From positions 21,231,216 through 21,295,215 of the forward strand of contig NC_091352.1 of NCBI RefSeq assembly GCF_038502225.1: a DNA stretch of 64,000 nt. Direction: 5' to 3'. Below, in pieces: positions 1-10,234 of this stretch. The stretch is from Cherax quadricarinatus (taxonomy: Eukaryota; Arthropoda; Malacostraca; Decapoda; Parastacidae). The position numbers and the translations under genes were made by a program. Within the stretch, counting starts at the first letter, position 1. Each line of letters opens with the position of its first letter. Below the pieces are notes generated by a model. It was not told where the DNA came from, ran no database searches, and was given only the letters and a program-made list of their open reading frames with translations.

Positions 1-1727
1 TTCCTATGTCCTTTCTAAATCTAAACTTATCTAATTTAAATCCATTACTGCGGGTTCTCTCTTGGAGAGACATCCTCAAGACCTTATTAATATCCCCTTT
101 ATTTATACCTATCTTCCACTTATACACTTCGATCAGGTCTCCCCTCATTCTTCGTCTAACAAGTGAATGTAACTTAAGAGTCTTCAATCTTTCTTCATAA
201 GGAAGATTTCTAATGCTATGTATTAATTTAGTCATCCTACGCTGAATGTTTTCTAACGAATTTATTTCCATTTTGTAATACGGAGACCAGAACTGAGCTG
301 CATAATCTAGGTGAGGCCTTACTAATGATGTATAAAGCTGCAGTATGATCTCTGGACTTCTGTTGCTTACACTTCTTGATATAAATCCCAGTAATCTATT
401 TGCCTTATTACGTACGCTTAGACATTGCTGTCTTGGTTTAAGGTTGCTGCTCACCATAACCCCAAGTCCTTTTCGCAATCTGTATGGCTAAGTTCTACAT
501 CATTTAACTTATAAGTACTAGGGTTATGGGCACTCCCAAGCTTCAGAACATTGAACTGCATCTGCCACTTTTCTGACCAAGAATAGAGTTTGTTTAAATC
601 CTCCTGAAGTTCCATAACATCTACGTTTGAATCAATTATCCTACCTATCTTTGTGTCATCGGCGAATTTGCTCATATCACTAGTAATTCCCTCATCAAGA
701 TCATTGATATATATTATAAACAACAACGGGCCCAAGACTGATCCCTGTGGAACGCCACTTGTTACAGATCCCCACTCGGATTTAACCCCATTTATGGACA
801 CTCTCTGCTTCCTGTCAGTGAGCCATGACTCGATCCACGAGAGCACTTTTCCCCCAATGCCATGAGCTGCCACTTTCTTTAACAGTCTATGGTGCGGAAC
901 TCTATCAAAAGCCTTACTAAAATCTAAGTAAATAATATCAAATTCTTTATTGTGGTCAACAGCCTCAAAAGCTTTACTGAAGAAAGTTAATAAATTAGTT
1001 AGACAAGACCTGCCTCTTGTGAATCCATGCTGAGTATCATTAATCAAGCTATGCTTATCGAGATGGCTTCTTATAATCTCAGCTATAATCGACTAGTAAT
1101 TTGCCTACAATTGAGGTCAGGCTTATTGGGCGGTAATTTGACGGTAACGACTTGTCCCCTGTTTTAAAAATAGGAGTTACATTAGCCATCTTCCACATAT
1201 CAGACACTACACCTGTTTGAAGAGATAAATTAAAAATATTAGTTAATGGTTCACAGAGTTCCATTTTGCATTCCTTAAGAACCCTTGAAAAAACCTCATC
1301 AGGACCCGGCGACTTATTTTGCTTCAGTCTATCTGACTGTGATGTTACATAATTTATCTTCTTCTAGCCCACTGTAAAAATTAATTACTGGAATATTGTT
1401 AATGTCTTCCTGTGTAAAAACTGAGAGAAAATAATTATTTAAAATCAAGCACATTTCATTCTCTTTGTCAGTAAGGTGCCCATAGTTATTTTTAAGGGGA
1501 CCTATCTTATCTCTAACTTTTGTTCTATAGACCTGGAAAAAACTTTTTGGGTTAGTTTTAGAATCCCTAGCAACTTTAATTTCATAGTCCCTTTTAGCTT
1601 TTCTTATCCCCTTTTTAATGTCCCTCTTAATGTCAATATACTGATTCATAAGATGATCCTCACCTCTTTTGATACGCCTATAAATTCCTTTCTTATGCCC
1701 TAGTAGATATTTGAGCCTATTATTCAT
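1..1727 (-). pseudogene. CR1-like ORF2, linker and reverse transcriptase part (frameshifted)
   Basis: Three open stretches in different frames tile one RT protein: 1727-1329 (linker, with PKSFFQVYRTKVRDKIGPL), 1264-1079 (RT start, with the NYRPISLTS block) and 1047-451. The last has the palm motif DFSKAFDRVPHHRLL, the SGVPQGSVLGPLLF block and catalytic FADD within KFADDTKIGRI. The 1264-1079 piece is in the same frame as the endonuclease ORF upstream, while the other two are shifted, so at least two indels separate them. Below 451 the thumb and C-terminal region continues without a long ORF. In life this protein would make cDNA at a nicked chromosomal target. Here it is a decayed copy. Confidence 0.85.
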
Positions 1728-1903
1728 CCATTGTGGGTCATTTCTATTTGATCTAATTTCTTTATATGGGATAAACGCTCTTTGAGCAGCATGTATAGTG
1801 TTCAGAAAACTGTCATATTGATAGCTCTCTTCGTTACCCCAGTCAACAGATGATAAGTGTTCTCTAAGCCCATCGTAATCTGCTAAGCGAAAATCTGGGA
1901 CTG

Positions 1904-2728
1904 TTACTGAGTTATCGCTACTATCGTACTTCGATTCAATGCTAAATGTAATTGATTATTAACAAGGGATTCATTGTTTGCCATAACTAAGTCAAGCAGG
2001 TTATTTCCCCTTGTAGGTTCTGTCACAAACTGCTTCAAAAAACAATCCTGAAATACTTCTAAGAAGTCGTATGATTCTAAATTCCCAGTCAAGAAATTCC
2101 AATCAACATGACTAAAGTTAAAGTCTCCTAGAATTACTACATTATCGTGCCTTGTGGCCTTAACAATTTCCTCCCATAGTAGTTTCCCTTGGTCCCTATC
2201 TAAGTTTGGGGGACGGTATATCACTCCTAAAATCAGTTTTTCATGCCCCTCTGAAAATTCTATCCAAACAGACTCTGTATGTGTTACTTCAGACTTAATA
2301 CCCGTTTTTATGCAACAGTTCAAGCGATCTCGGACATACAATGCCACCCCACCCCCCCTCCCAGTACTTCTATCTTCTTGGAACAGTTTAAAACCCTGAA
2401 TATGACATTCCGCAGGCATGTCCCGACTTTTTTAATTAAACCACGTCTCAGTTAAGGCAAATACATCAATGTTACCTACACTAGCAACTAATCTCAACTC
2501 GCCCATCTTATTCCTAGCACTACGGCAATTAGCATAATAAACATTGAAAGACTCTCGTTTCTCTTTACCCTTCCTGCTCATTTCTATTTTTCTACTAAAT
2601 CTATTACTGTCCTTATCACCCAAGGTCCCTGGCTTTTCAATATCTATCTCGTTCTTATTATTACTAGTTCCCCTAGAACTCGTAATATTACTACACTGGG
2701 ACTTCACCGTTTTCCTGCCAAAACCCAT
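1904..2728 (-). pseudogene. CR1-like ORF2, N-terminal endonuclease domain with one in-frame stop
   Basis: Two open stretches (2728-2432, 98 codons; 2419-1904, 171 codons) are in the same frame and separated by one stop after the motif ALTETWFN. The homologous copy at 48.3 kb reads through this point (ETWFNLKDREF), so the stop is a mutation. Endonuclease landmarks in order are YYANCRSARNKM (asparagine motif), TETW (glutamate motif), ILGVIYRPP and VILGDFNFSHVDW (GDFN block). The family nicks target DNA to prime reverse transcription. The start ATG at 2728 lies 15 bases after the end of ORF1, as expected for CR1 two-ORF elements. A frameshift near 1900 separates it from the linker and RT. Confidence 0.87.
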
Positions 2729-2742
2729 ACCACTAACTATTC

Positions 2743-3576
2743 CTAGTTTAAAGTCCTAACTGCTCCCTCCACTGCAGTTGCCAGTGCTCCCACCCCACAC
2801 CTAGATAAGTGAACCCCATCCCTAGCATACATGTCATTTCTGCCATAGAAGAGGTCCCAGTTGTCAATGAATGTTACCGCATTTTCCATACAGTATTTGT
2901 CCAGCCAGCAATTGACACCAATTGCCCTGGACGACCATTCATTTCCAACTCCCCTCCTTGGCAAAATACCACATATGAGAGGGTTCCCACCCTTACTTCT
3001 AATTATTTCTATTGCTGACCTATACCTGCTAATCAGGTCCTCACTCCTACGTCTGCCAACATCGTTGCCTCCAGCACTGAGACAGATAATAGGATTGCTC
3101 CCATTACCTCTCATGATGTCATCCAGACGGCTAACAATATCCTCCATCCCAGCCCCAGGAAAGCAAACTCTCTGTCTCCTACTCCTGTCCTTCAAGCAGA
3201 ACGCCCTATCCATATACCTAACTTGGCTATCCCCAACAACAATATTCGTACCTTCCTTAATGTCTTTAGTCGTGACATTCCCAGTAGTCGACTCACATTC
3301 GTCGGGTAGCACTGAGAATGTATTGGATGTTTCCACAACAGTTTCCAAGGCAGTCTCTTTCTTCTTCATCGTTTCTACCTTTCCATTCGTCTTCTTGATC
3401 GTCAACTTCTTTCCCTGCTGTCCAGCCACTGACCGGTTTCCCTTCTTGACCTGAGGACTCAAAACAGGAGGACTACTCCGAATCTTTTTGTTTTCCTCGG
3501 TCAGTCGCCGAATTTGCATATTCGCCAACCTCAATTCTTCCTTAAGCTGTTGGTAAAGTTGCTCGATGGAGGGCAT
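2743..3576 (-). CDS. CR1-like ORF1 protein with SGNH/GDSL-type esterase domain (intact ORF)
   Basis: The ORF is uninterrupted at 277 codons. Residues 1-34 (MPSIEQLYQQLKEELRLANM onward) look like a short coiled coil. Residues 35-110 are polar and lysine-rich, with no fold I recognise. The C-terminal half has the serine-hydrolase blocks of the SGNH family: GDS at 115-117, the SAGGND block ending at 172, and DGVH with Asp253 and His256 as the candidate catalytic pair. CR1-group ORF1 proteins are known to carry such an esterase-like domain, with a proposed role in RNP assembly or membrane contact that is not settled. All candidate catalytic residues remain although ORF2 is dead. It is a transposon protein, not a host gene. 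Confidence 0.85.
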   Translation of the reverse strand: MPSIEQLYQQLKEELRLANMQIRRLTEENKKIRSSPPVLSPQVKKGNRSVAGQQGKKLTIKKTNGKVETMKKKETALETVVETSNTFSVLPDECESTTGNVTTKDIKEGTNIVVGDSQVRYMDRAFCLKDRSRRQRVCFPGAGMEDIVSRLDDIMRGNGSNPIICLSAGGNDVGRRRSEDLISRYRSAIEIIRSKGGNPLICGILPRRGVGNEWSSRAIGVNCWLDKYCMENAVTFIDNWDLFYGRNDMYARDGVHLSRCGVGALATAVEGAVRTLN

Positions 3577-3700
3577 CTTGCTTCAATTCTAGAGAGCGCG
3601 CAAACAGGTCTTCACAGAGCCAAGTACACGTCAACACTGAGACTTTGTCTACTGGAACACGTCTAATTAGTTCTTTTTGAAAAAAATGCAGTAACATGTC

Positions 3701-4375
3701 ATATCAGACATCATTCCTGGACAAACGTAACGATACTCAATTTTATTTAAAAAGATCTAAATGAAAAAAATTTTCATAAACGGGAAGATTTCGAAATTAA
3801 ATATAACGGCAGTTATAATTTCTCAAAAATAAATGAATGAAAATCCAATAATACCTATAACAAGATTATAAACTTAACTGACAGCTGAAGCAAACACACA
3901 TACTGCACAGAAGTCAGGTACCAACTTGCAAAATTCTCACATATGTCAGACACTCATTCAGCTCTATTTCCTGTCTGACATGTAATCTTGACCAAGCACT
4001 GAATCATACTCTCTCATACCTTCCTGAAGTCAGAAGACGAGCATTAGGAGGATTACAAAGGTCACCCAGCACCAGCCAACACCCAGATTTAAGCAACTAA
4101 ATAACTATTTCAGATCTTTTCTTAGTCTATATGCTACAATTTACATAATGCGATCAATATTAATACTTACATTTTCGTTAAACACTCAAGAGTGACAAAT
4201 TAACAGATTAATTTTAATCGCACATTAACGAGAGCTTAACGATATTAGTAACTATATTAGAGCGTTTGTGAGTCTCTTATGATTACTTTGATCTTAGCTG
4301 CTATGTGCCAGCAAGCATAGAACCAATAATCTCACTTCCATTAAGGCACTAATGGTTATAATTACAACCTTAATT
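3701..4375. other. AT-rich stretch without a recognised gene
   Basis: The first part may be the 5' untranslated region of the CR1-like element. I saw no coding pattern, tandem repeat or recognisable transposon end in the rest. Confidence 0.5.
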
Positions 4376-4378
4376 TTT

Positions 4379-4495
4379 AAAGAGGTGGACCGGTAAGCCA
4401 GCGGAAGCCCTCGGTCAGATGACCCAAAGCTCCAATGGCGGGTCATTGTATGAATACAACCCAAGTCAGGAAACACTTGTCCTGTTTCCTGACTA
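4379..4495 (+). repeat. SINE-like dispersed repeat fragment
   Basis: The sequence has GGACCGGTAAGCCAGCGG near its start and ends in the near-palindrome CAGGAAACACTTGTCCTGTTTCCTG. It looks like a short interspersed element of the kind common in crustaceans, but I cannot define both ends or prove a Pol III promoter. Confidence 0.4.
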
Positions 4496-4675
4496 ATCTA
4501 ATCTAACCTTCCTTTATCGTGGACCAAGAGCTGGAGAGTATATGTATGTTATATGTCTCTGCTTAGTAAAGATTATTTTATATTTGAAGTTTGAACTAGG
4601 TATATCCATTATAGACTTTAACACTGTATGAAAAGAACCAGTAAACTGTCTTCAGTGATCGTTATCGAGAGAATA

Positions 4676-4880
4676 TCAAAATGGTATAAAATACCGACAG
4701 GTTGGTAGGTAAGACACATGGGCAACAGTCAGGCAACTTTATTCCGAAAAGTTTCGCCTACACAGTAGGCTTCCTCAGTCGAGTACAGAAAGTAGGCAGG
4801 AGCAGTAGAGATGTGAAGACGAAGTAAGCAGTCCATCACCCTTGTTGCCTAACTGTTGCCTATGTGTCTTGCCTACCGAT
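4676..4880 (-). mobile_element. Retrozyme-like hammerhead repeat, partial inverted dimer
   Basis: The left edge carries the family terminus (GGTATAAAATACCGACAGG, then GGTTGGTAGGTAAGACACAT). A minus-strand hammerhead motif follows at 4741-4785. The right edge repeats the terminus in the opposite direction (GTTGCCTATGTGTCTTGCCTACC). It is therefore a collapsed version of the inverted dimer seen complete at 39157-39589, with most of the second arm missing. Confidence 0.65.
4741..4785 (-). ncRNA. Hammerhead ribozyme motif (type I), slightly decayed
   Basis: On the minus strand the order is stem I arm TACTCGA, core CTGAGGA, stem II AGCCTACTGTGTAGGC (6 bp GCCTAC/GTAGGC), GAA, ACTT, then TCGGAATA. 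Core nucleotides are intact. Stem III has changed from palindromic ACGT to ACTT, and one stem I pair is lost relative to the 39475 copy. Reduced or no cleavage is expected. Confidence 0.6.
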
Positions 4881-4939
4881 GGTCATGGAGGAAGTTGGTG
4901 GAGGTGGAAGATATGAATGATGGACAAAGAGTTGAAGGT

Positions 4940-6480
4940 TTAAAAACTGGAACAAAAATATAATTTGCATCTCCTGAAACTCTGTTCATCAAGAACTGCA
5001 CGAAACCCCTTTCACATGTCATTAATAATCTATGAATCATATACACAGTGGTCATCCCACATTCACTAAAAACAACAGATATATCCCCACTCCTCAAACG
5101 TGGCAGTAAAGCAGTTGCGAAGAATTGTAGGTCAATAGAACTCACGTCCCACGTCATAAAAAATCTTTGACAGTGTTCTAAGAGGCAAGATCGCTAAGCA
5201 CTGTGATTACCAACAATTGCACAAACCAGGGCAGCATGGGTTTAGAGCAGGTCACTTCTGCCTCTTCTACAACTATTAGACCACTATGACATGGTCTTGG
5301 ATGCACTGGAGGACAAACAGAATGCAGATGTAGTATATAGACTTTACGAAAGCCTTCGGCAAGTGCGATCATGGTGTAAGAGCAAAAAATGCGTGATAAA
5401 CGAATAACAAAAAATGAAGGCAAATGAATTTTTAACCTCCTAGCCAAAAGACCACAAAAAACAATAGTAAACAGAGCAAAGTCTGTTCCACAAGGGACAG
5501 TACTCGCTCCCATCCATTTCCTCATCCTTATAAATCTAACAGAATTTGTATGATAATGTTATCTACCGAGAACGTTGCAAATTTCCAAGCGGAAATTAAT
5601 CAAGTCTTCAAATGGGCCTCAGAAAACAGCACGAAGTTCGATGAGGACAAATTTCAATTACTCTGCTATGAGAAACATGAAGAAATAAAAACTGGACCGG
5701 AGTATACAACAAATTCTAATACAACAGAGCGAAAAAAACTAACAAAGAAATAGAAGAGTGATGATGTTGGAGAATCTCACTTTTAAAGGTCACAATAGTG
5801 ACTATCACATCTTCTAGGTATATGATAGGAGGATAATGAGAACCTTCAAAACCAGGAATGCAAACCGGGTAATTATTCTCTTTAAATCACTTCTTCTCTG
5901 TAACCTTGAATATTGCTGTATAATAACGGCCCCATCCAAGGCAGGCGGAATGGCAGCACTGGAGAATGTAGAGGACTTTTATTGCACATATAGGCAAAAT
6001 ATAGCACCAAAATTACTGGGAATGTTTGAAGACCCTTGAACTGTACTCCATGGAGCACAGGCGAGAAAGATGCATCATAATTTACACCTGGAAAATCCTG
6101 GCGGGGCTAGTTCGATATCTGAACATGGAAATCAGTCCCTACGGAAGCAAAAGACTCGGCATGCGGTGCAACATCCCTCCAATAAAAAGCTGGGATACCA
6201 CGAGTACACAAAGATATAACAATAAATTTCAGGGGTCCAAGACTGTTCATCTGCCTCCCAGCATACATAAAGGGGGGATTACGAATAGAAACTAGCTGTC
6301 TTCAAGAGGGAGATGGGCAACCGCCGAAAGTCAATACATGACCAGCTGGGCTGTGGTTCGTACGCTTGATTGCGTATGGCCGGCAATAACAGCCTGGTTG
6401 ATTTGGCCCTGATCCACCTCGACGCCTGATCATGGACGGATTTGACCTCCGTAACACCCTCCAGGTATACTCCAGCTTTC
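4940..6480 (+). pseudogene. Old CR1-like LINE pol fragment with 3' tail
   Basis: Plus-strand translation in shifting frames gives an RT order: RGSKAVAKNCRSIELTSHV (RT start), a GFRAGH-like block near 5240, YDMVLDALEDKQNADVVY, SVPQGTVLAPIHFL, then the thumb region with LLCNLEYCC and MEHRRERCIIIYTWKI. Many stops and indels are present. It ends near 6340-6480 in a tail containing the string GGTATACTCCAGC, shared in sense with other repeats of the window. It differs from the copy at 1-3700 and is a second, older CR1-like subfamily. Short open stretches at 5550-5753, 5836-6039 and 6026-6295 are pieces of it. Confidence 0.7.
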
Positions 6481-6613
6481 TCTTAAGCTTGTATAATGAA
6501 AGTAAAAGGTCGATGAAGGAATAAGATCAGCGAATTGTATGGTTATAGTGAGATTAAAAATTAAGTGTAGAAAGCAAGGTGAGCCTAGTCTTACCACTAA
6601 CAGCTAGTTGCTA

Positions 6614-6614
<1 letters not shown>

Positions 6615-6662
<48 letters not shown>
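6615..6662. repeat. (TC)n microsatellite
   Basis: About 48 bases of uninterrupted TC dinucleotides. Confidence 0.95.
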
Positions 6663-6665
<3 letters not shown>

Positions 6666-6955
6666 AAAATACCTGGGTAATTATAAGCCATAAGCAATAA
6701 GAATCTTGTAAGTAACAAGGATGATCTATGATTCTCCTGTGTGGTGAGCCAGAAGCCGACATTCTATAATTGACAACCCATCCCCATTTGAGGGTGTTGA
6801 AGGGGTGGAGAAAGTGGGTGGTGGTGGTGGAGTGGAAATGGACTTAGTGATGTTGGTGGTGTTGGTTATGGAGGTGAGTGGATTGATTAAAATGGATGAG
6901 GTGATGGTGGAGTGAAGGATGAGGTGAGGGTTGTGTTGGGCGGGGCTGTGAAAAT
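6663..6955. other. G-rich, GGT-biased stretch without a gene
   Basis: 6790-6950 has degenerate GGTGGT and GGTGGA runs resembling an old trinucleotide array. Nothing coding was seen. Confidence 0.5.
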
Positions 6956-7208
6956 ACTCACCTAATTGTATTCACCTAATTGTGGCTGCAAAGAGGTCGA
7001 GTCTCAGCTCCCTGTCATCCTTTCTGCCGGCCGCTATTGGTTCTACTCTCTTGGCTGTATGAGCTATGCCATACCTATTCTTAAAGCTATGTATGGCTTC
7101 TGCCTGTACCTCTTCATTGTCTATCCCTGGAGAATACCTGGAAAGGATTTCAGGGATCAACGACCCCGCTGCCCGGTCTGTGACCAGGCTTTCTAGGCCT
7201 GTCTAGGT
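6956..7208 (-). mobile_element. CR1-like LINE 3' part, downstream half of a copy split by a hAT insertion
   Basis: On the minus strand this reads as the C-terminal pol or 3' tail of a CR1-like family (EILSRYSPGIDNEEVQAEAI, then HSFKNRYGIAHTAKRV). The other half resumes at 9288. Bases 7201-7208 (GTCTAGGT) are one copy of the 8-bp target duplication of the intervening hAT element. Confidence 0.7.
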
Positions 7209-7699
7209 TAATGTTTCTCAACTTTTAACCCTTAGGGAACCCTTGAAATAATTTTCATGTCTCAGGGAACCCCTACATAAAATTATTATCTATCATTATT
7301 ATTATTTTCTTTTATAATCTTAAAATTCACAAGGAAAATACTTTTTTTAATAACTAATTTAAGCAAAAAAAAAAAATACGTTTTCCTCAAAGTTTATTGA
7401 AAACGCAAAAAAAAAAAAAAAAAAAAAATTTGCTTGTTGAAGGATATCATTCACACAAAAAAATTAACCATAACTATAAACAAAAAATAATAAACACTAA
7501 TCAGAATCATATATAACACATATAAACAGTAAGAAAACAGATAATAACTACTACAATAATTTAATAGTTTACTGACAATGTTTACAAGGCATAAGATAAA
7601 TCAAAGCAAAATGTCATATGAGTAAATATATGGGTTATGGAAATGCTATTTTTGAAGCCAATTTAGATAATGAAATTTGCTTCTCTAATGTGAAACTTG

Positions 7700-9190
7700 T
7701 GGTTGTCTTTTGGTACATAAATAGTTAATTCGAGGTCGAACTTTGAATACACACACACGAATGCACACACGGATAAACACACACGGATAAACACACACGG
7801 ATAAACACACACGGATAAACACACACGGATTTCATCTTCATCTGAAAGGAGACGATTTCTGTGTTTGTTCTTGATACTTGCTGTATATGAAACAGCTTGA
7901 TCACACATGTAACAAGTTCAAAACTGCAGAAATGTATTTATTGCTTTCCTATGAATGGCAGGATACTCTTTTTTCACAGAAATCCAGAACTTCTAGAGGA
8001 ATATGTCAGTAAATCTCATTTTAAGTGTACCATTAGGCTGCAGCTGCTCACAAAGTTCTTCCTCTTCTCTTTAAGTTCTCAGAATGAGCAGAAGATTCAG
8101 AGTCTGAATCCCTCACACAGTCATACACGTGCGTTGAAAGGGAGAGAAAAATAATGTTCGATTTTATTCCAGTTCTTCCAGGTGGGTTTCAATTAGACCT
8201 GAAATTTACTGATATCCTTCTACACTTTTAAGCCCCAACAGTAACTGAAATATCTCAGGATTTCCTTTTGCAACATAATTTTTCCAAAGAGTCAGTGTTC
8301 TTTTAAATCCAAGAATCTTTTCAGGGTCTTGCAGTGACTTGTTCATCTGATTCATGTGATGAAAAATGTCTGCTAAGTAGGCTAGCCTCTGCAACCATTT
8401 TTCATTTTCCAAGAACTTGGCAAACTCTTGCTTTTTGTTTTCTTGAAAGTATTCCTGCAATTCAGCTTTCAGCTCAAACATCCTATTTAGAAATCTTCCT
8501 CGACTCAGCCACCGGATTTCTGTATGTAGCAAGAGATTTATGTGCTATTTGTCCAGGTTTTCACACAGTTTTTAAACATTTTGGAGTGAACTGGTCTTTG
8601 TTTAATAAAGTTGACCATTTTTTGTAGCATCAAAAACTCATTTCATCTCCAAGAGATTTTTGAAATCAGAATCTTTGTCAAGAAACCATTGCTTTGAGAT
8701 AGCATCAGCTTCTCTTATTTTACAATAGAAACCGAAACTCTTGTGGAGCCAACCATTGCTGAGGCGCCATTAGTACAGATGCCAATACAGTTCTTCCAGG
8801 AGAGGCCTCTTGTTTCCAGATATGAGGAAAAATACTGAATTTATCTCTTCCTTTGCTTGTCTCAGGCAGCTTTTAGCAACAAAAGTTTTCTTGAATTGTA
8901 TCATTAACAAATCTTACAAAAACTACAACGTCACATTTATCGGTAAGATCTCGTCACTCATCGATCTGGATAGAGAAACTGCTATTTTTCAGTTTATCAC
9001 ACAAAGCCTCTCAGCGTCATGTGACATGTCACCAATACATCGGCTTATTGTACTGTCAATTTCTCGTACTGCATCTTGTCTCAGCATTTTACCCACTATA
9101 GTGTGACTTTTCCTTATCGGTGCAATAATTTCTGCTACCAAGTAATTTGTTTCCTTAGTATTTCCACAGACACTGACTTTATTCACAAAA
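7700..9190 (-). pseudogene. hAT (Buster/ZBED5-like) transposase pseudogene
   Basis: Minus-strand fragments in order: 9186-8989 has LVAEIIAPIRKSHTIVGKML and MSHDAERLCVIN. A region near 8950 gives SIQIDE followed by CDVVVFVRFVNDT, matching the catalytic-core part. 8532-8206 has LLHTEIRWLSRGRFLNRMFE, the strongly conserved HTEVRWLSRG block of this family. 7908-7800 has SYTASIKNKHRNRLLSDEDE, the C-terminal hAT dimerisation segment. Frameshifts and stops separate them, so the gene is dead. The reading frame is lost at the C-terminus where a 14-bp repeat has expanded. Host genes of the ZBED5/FAM200 type derive from this family, but the damage argues against domestication here. Confidence 0.83.
7743..7833. 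repeat. 14-bp minisatellite (ACACACACGGATAA type)
   Basis: About six units of a CACACACGGATAAA-like motif lie inside the 3' coding part of the hAT transposase. They sit immediately after the conserved C-terminal block, so the expansion arose within the transposon. Confidence 0.85.
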
Positions 9191-9287
9191 GCTGTACTCT
9201 GTTTATTTTGATAAGTAGGCTAATCAATAGCCTATTTACCACTATTTCTGAACCCCTGGCGACATCTAGGGTTCCAGGGAAACGCTA

Positions 9288-9640
9288 GTCTAGGTCGTTC
9301 CATTTCCTTACCACTCTACGACTAAAGACTCAGTTCCTAACATCCTTGTGACTCGTCTATTCTCTTAATTTCCAGCTGTGACCTCGTGTACCCGAGATCC
9401 GTTTCTCAAACATTCGCTATGTTTACCTTGTCATTTCTTCTCAGTATTTTATATATCGTAATCATGTCCCTTCTGGTGCTTCTGTCGTCTAGTGTCATCA
9501 GGTTTAGCTTCTCTAGCCTCTCATCACAGTTTATATCAGTCAACTCTGGGACTAGCTTCGTTAGAAGACTGTTTCTCGCCTTCTTTACATGTTTTATCAG
9601 ACGTGGGTTCCAAGATATTCCTGATATAAGCTATATGTCA
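9288..9640 (-). mobile_element. CR1-like LINE C-terminal pol fragment, upstream half of the split copy
   Basis: The minus strand encodes a typical CR1-like C-terminus (LTKLVPELTDIN, then RLEKLNLMTLDDRS, RRDMITIYKI and VVRKWND). After the 8-bp target duplication the sequence resumes at 7200 on the other side of the hAT element. Confidence 0.72.
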
Positions 9641-9808
9641 TATACAGCTTATATCATATACATCATATACAGCTTATATGATATACAGCTTATATCAGGA
9701 ATATCTTGGAACCCACGTCTGATAAAACATGTAAAGAAGGCGAGAAACAGTCTTCTAACGAAGCTAGTCCCAGAGCTGACTGATATAAACTGATGAGAGG
9801 CTAGAGAA
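9507..9808. repeat. Large imperfect palindrome (arms about 120 bp)
   Basis: The left arm 9507-9632 (CTCTAGCCTCTCATC onward) pairs with the right arm 9690-9808 (ending GATGAGAGGCTAGAG). The inner part GGGTTCCAAGATATTCCTGATATAAG is matched by CTTATATCAGGAATATCTTGGAACCC. The loop of about 55 bp is itself made of short ATATAAGCTGTATATGAT-type repeats. The arms belong to the CR1-like C-terminal sequence, so this is an inverted duplication of part of that LINE. Confidence 0.88.
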
Positions 9809-9884
9809 AGTCTGTGTTGATGCTCCTGACAGCTACTCTTAAATCTGTCTGTCGGCACTTCCCATAGAATCTTGCTACAGAGGA

Positions 9885-10160
9885 CATCACAACCTAGATG
9901 CTACTCTTGGACAAACATTTAGATACGACCTACTTGCACTGGGGTGTCCCACCTGCATCTCCTCTGACTCCAAGATATAAGCACTAATCTTCCTATTTTT
10001 GCTTCATTTTCTTCAAGACTACGGTGCCCATCACCTGCTCCTAGCCTTCACATTGTGTCCATGTAATGTACTGATAAAGCCACTGGATGGCGAAACGTCT
10101 ACAGGTAAAAATACCCAGATGTTTTACATGTTTCACATTCATCATGTCGGTATAGTATAC
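9885..10160 (+). mobile_element. Retrozyme-like hammerhead repeat
   Basis: The sequence holds the family's leader (CTCCAAGATATAAGCAC at 9969, TACGGTGCCCATCACC at 10020), the hammerhead motif at 10067-10103, and the tail AAAATACCCAGATGTTTTACATG. It ends in the terminal signature GTCGGTATAGTATACCA. Its relatives are at 22300, 30180, 30690 and 49425. Confidence 0.65.
10067..10103 (+). ncRNA. Hammerhead ribozyme motif with C3-A8 mismatch
   Basis: Stem I is TGTA/TACA. The core is CTGATAA (G8 changed to A) at 10071-10077. Stem II is AGCCACTGGATGGC (GCCA/TGGC), then GAA, palindromic ACGT and cleavage residue C at 10099. All parts are ideal except the C3-A8 mismatch, so it may be an intermediate towards the U3-A8 form or simply a dead copy. 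Confidence 0.65.
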
Positions 10161-10234
10161 CACTGATATACCGTGGTGGTGGTTGTGGTTATAGTGGATA
10201 TTGCATTGTCTCATAACCTAACCTAGAAATTTTA

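Larger units (their letters stand above)
1..3700 (-). mobile_element. CR1-like non-LTR retrotransposon (LINE), copy 1, 3' end cut by the window edge
   Basis: The element lies on the minus strand and reads in order: esterase-type ORF1 (3576-2743), apurinic-like endonuclease (2728-1904) and reverse transcriptase (1727 to the window edge). This two-ORF order with an SGNH-hydrolase ORF1 is characteristic of the CR1 group. The RT shows FKTGDKSLPSNYRPISLTS, DFSKAFDRVPHHRLL, SGVPQGSVLGPLLF and FADD. Bases 1-450 continue the C-terminal RT part in broken frame. The 5' limit near 3700 is a guess, because no clear 5' boundary or target duplication is visible. ORF1 is open but ORF2 has one stop and several frameshifts, so this copy cannot be autonomous. 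Fragments of the same family recur at 13972, 25005, 27125, 45610 and 59640. Confidence 0.88.
7209..9287 (-). mobile_element. hAT-superfamily DNA transposon with 8-bp target duplication
   Basis: A perfect 8-bp direct repeat GTCTAGGT occurs at 7201-7208 and 9288-9295. Inside it the ends are imperfect inverted repeats: TAATGTTTCTCAAC at the left, and TAGCGTTTCCCTGG at the right when read on the minus strand. An 8-bp duplication and ends of the CAGNGTTTCTCAAC type are diagnostic of hAT elements. The transposase on the minus strand (see 7700-9190) is of the Buster/ZBED-like kind. The element is about 2.08 kb, includes A-rich tracts at 7348-7430, and is nested in an older CR1-like copy. Confidence 0.87.

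Noticed and set aside
3000..3454. Plus-strand 197-codon ORF at 2861-3454
   Set aside because: It is antisense to the esterase-type ORF1, whose motifs are clear on the minus strand.
8206..9190. Domesticated ZBED5/FAM200-like host gene
   Set aside because: Frameshifts and stops break the protein, and perfect target duplication plus terminal inverted repeats show an inserted transposon copy.
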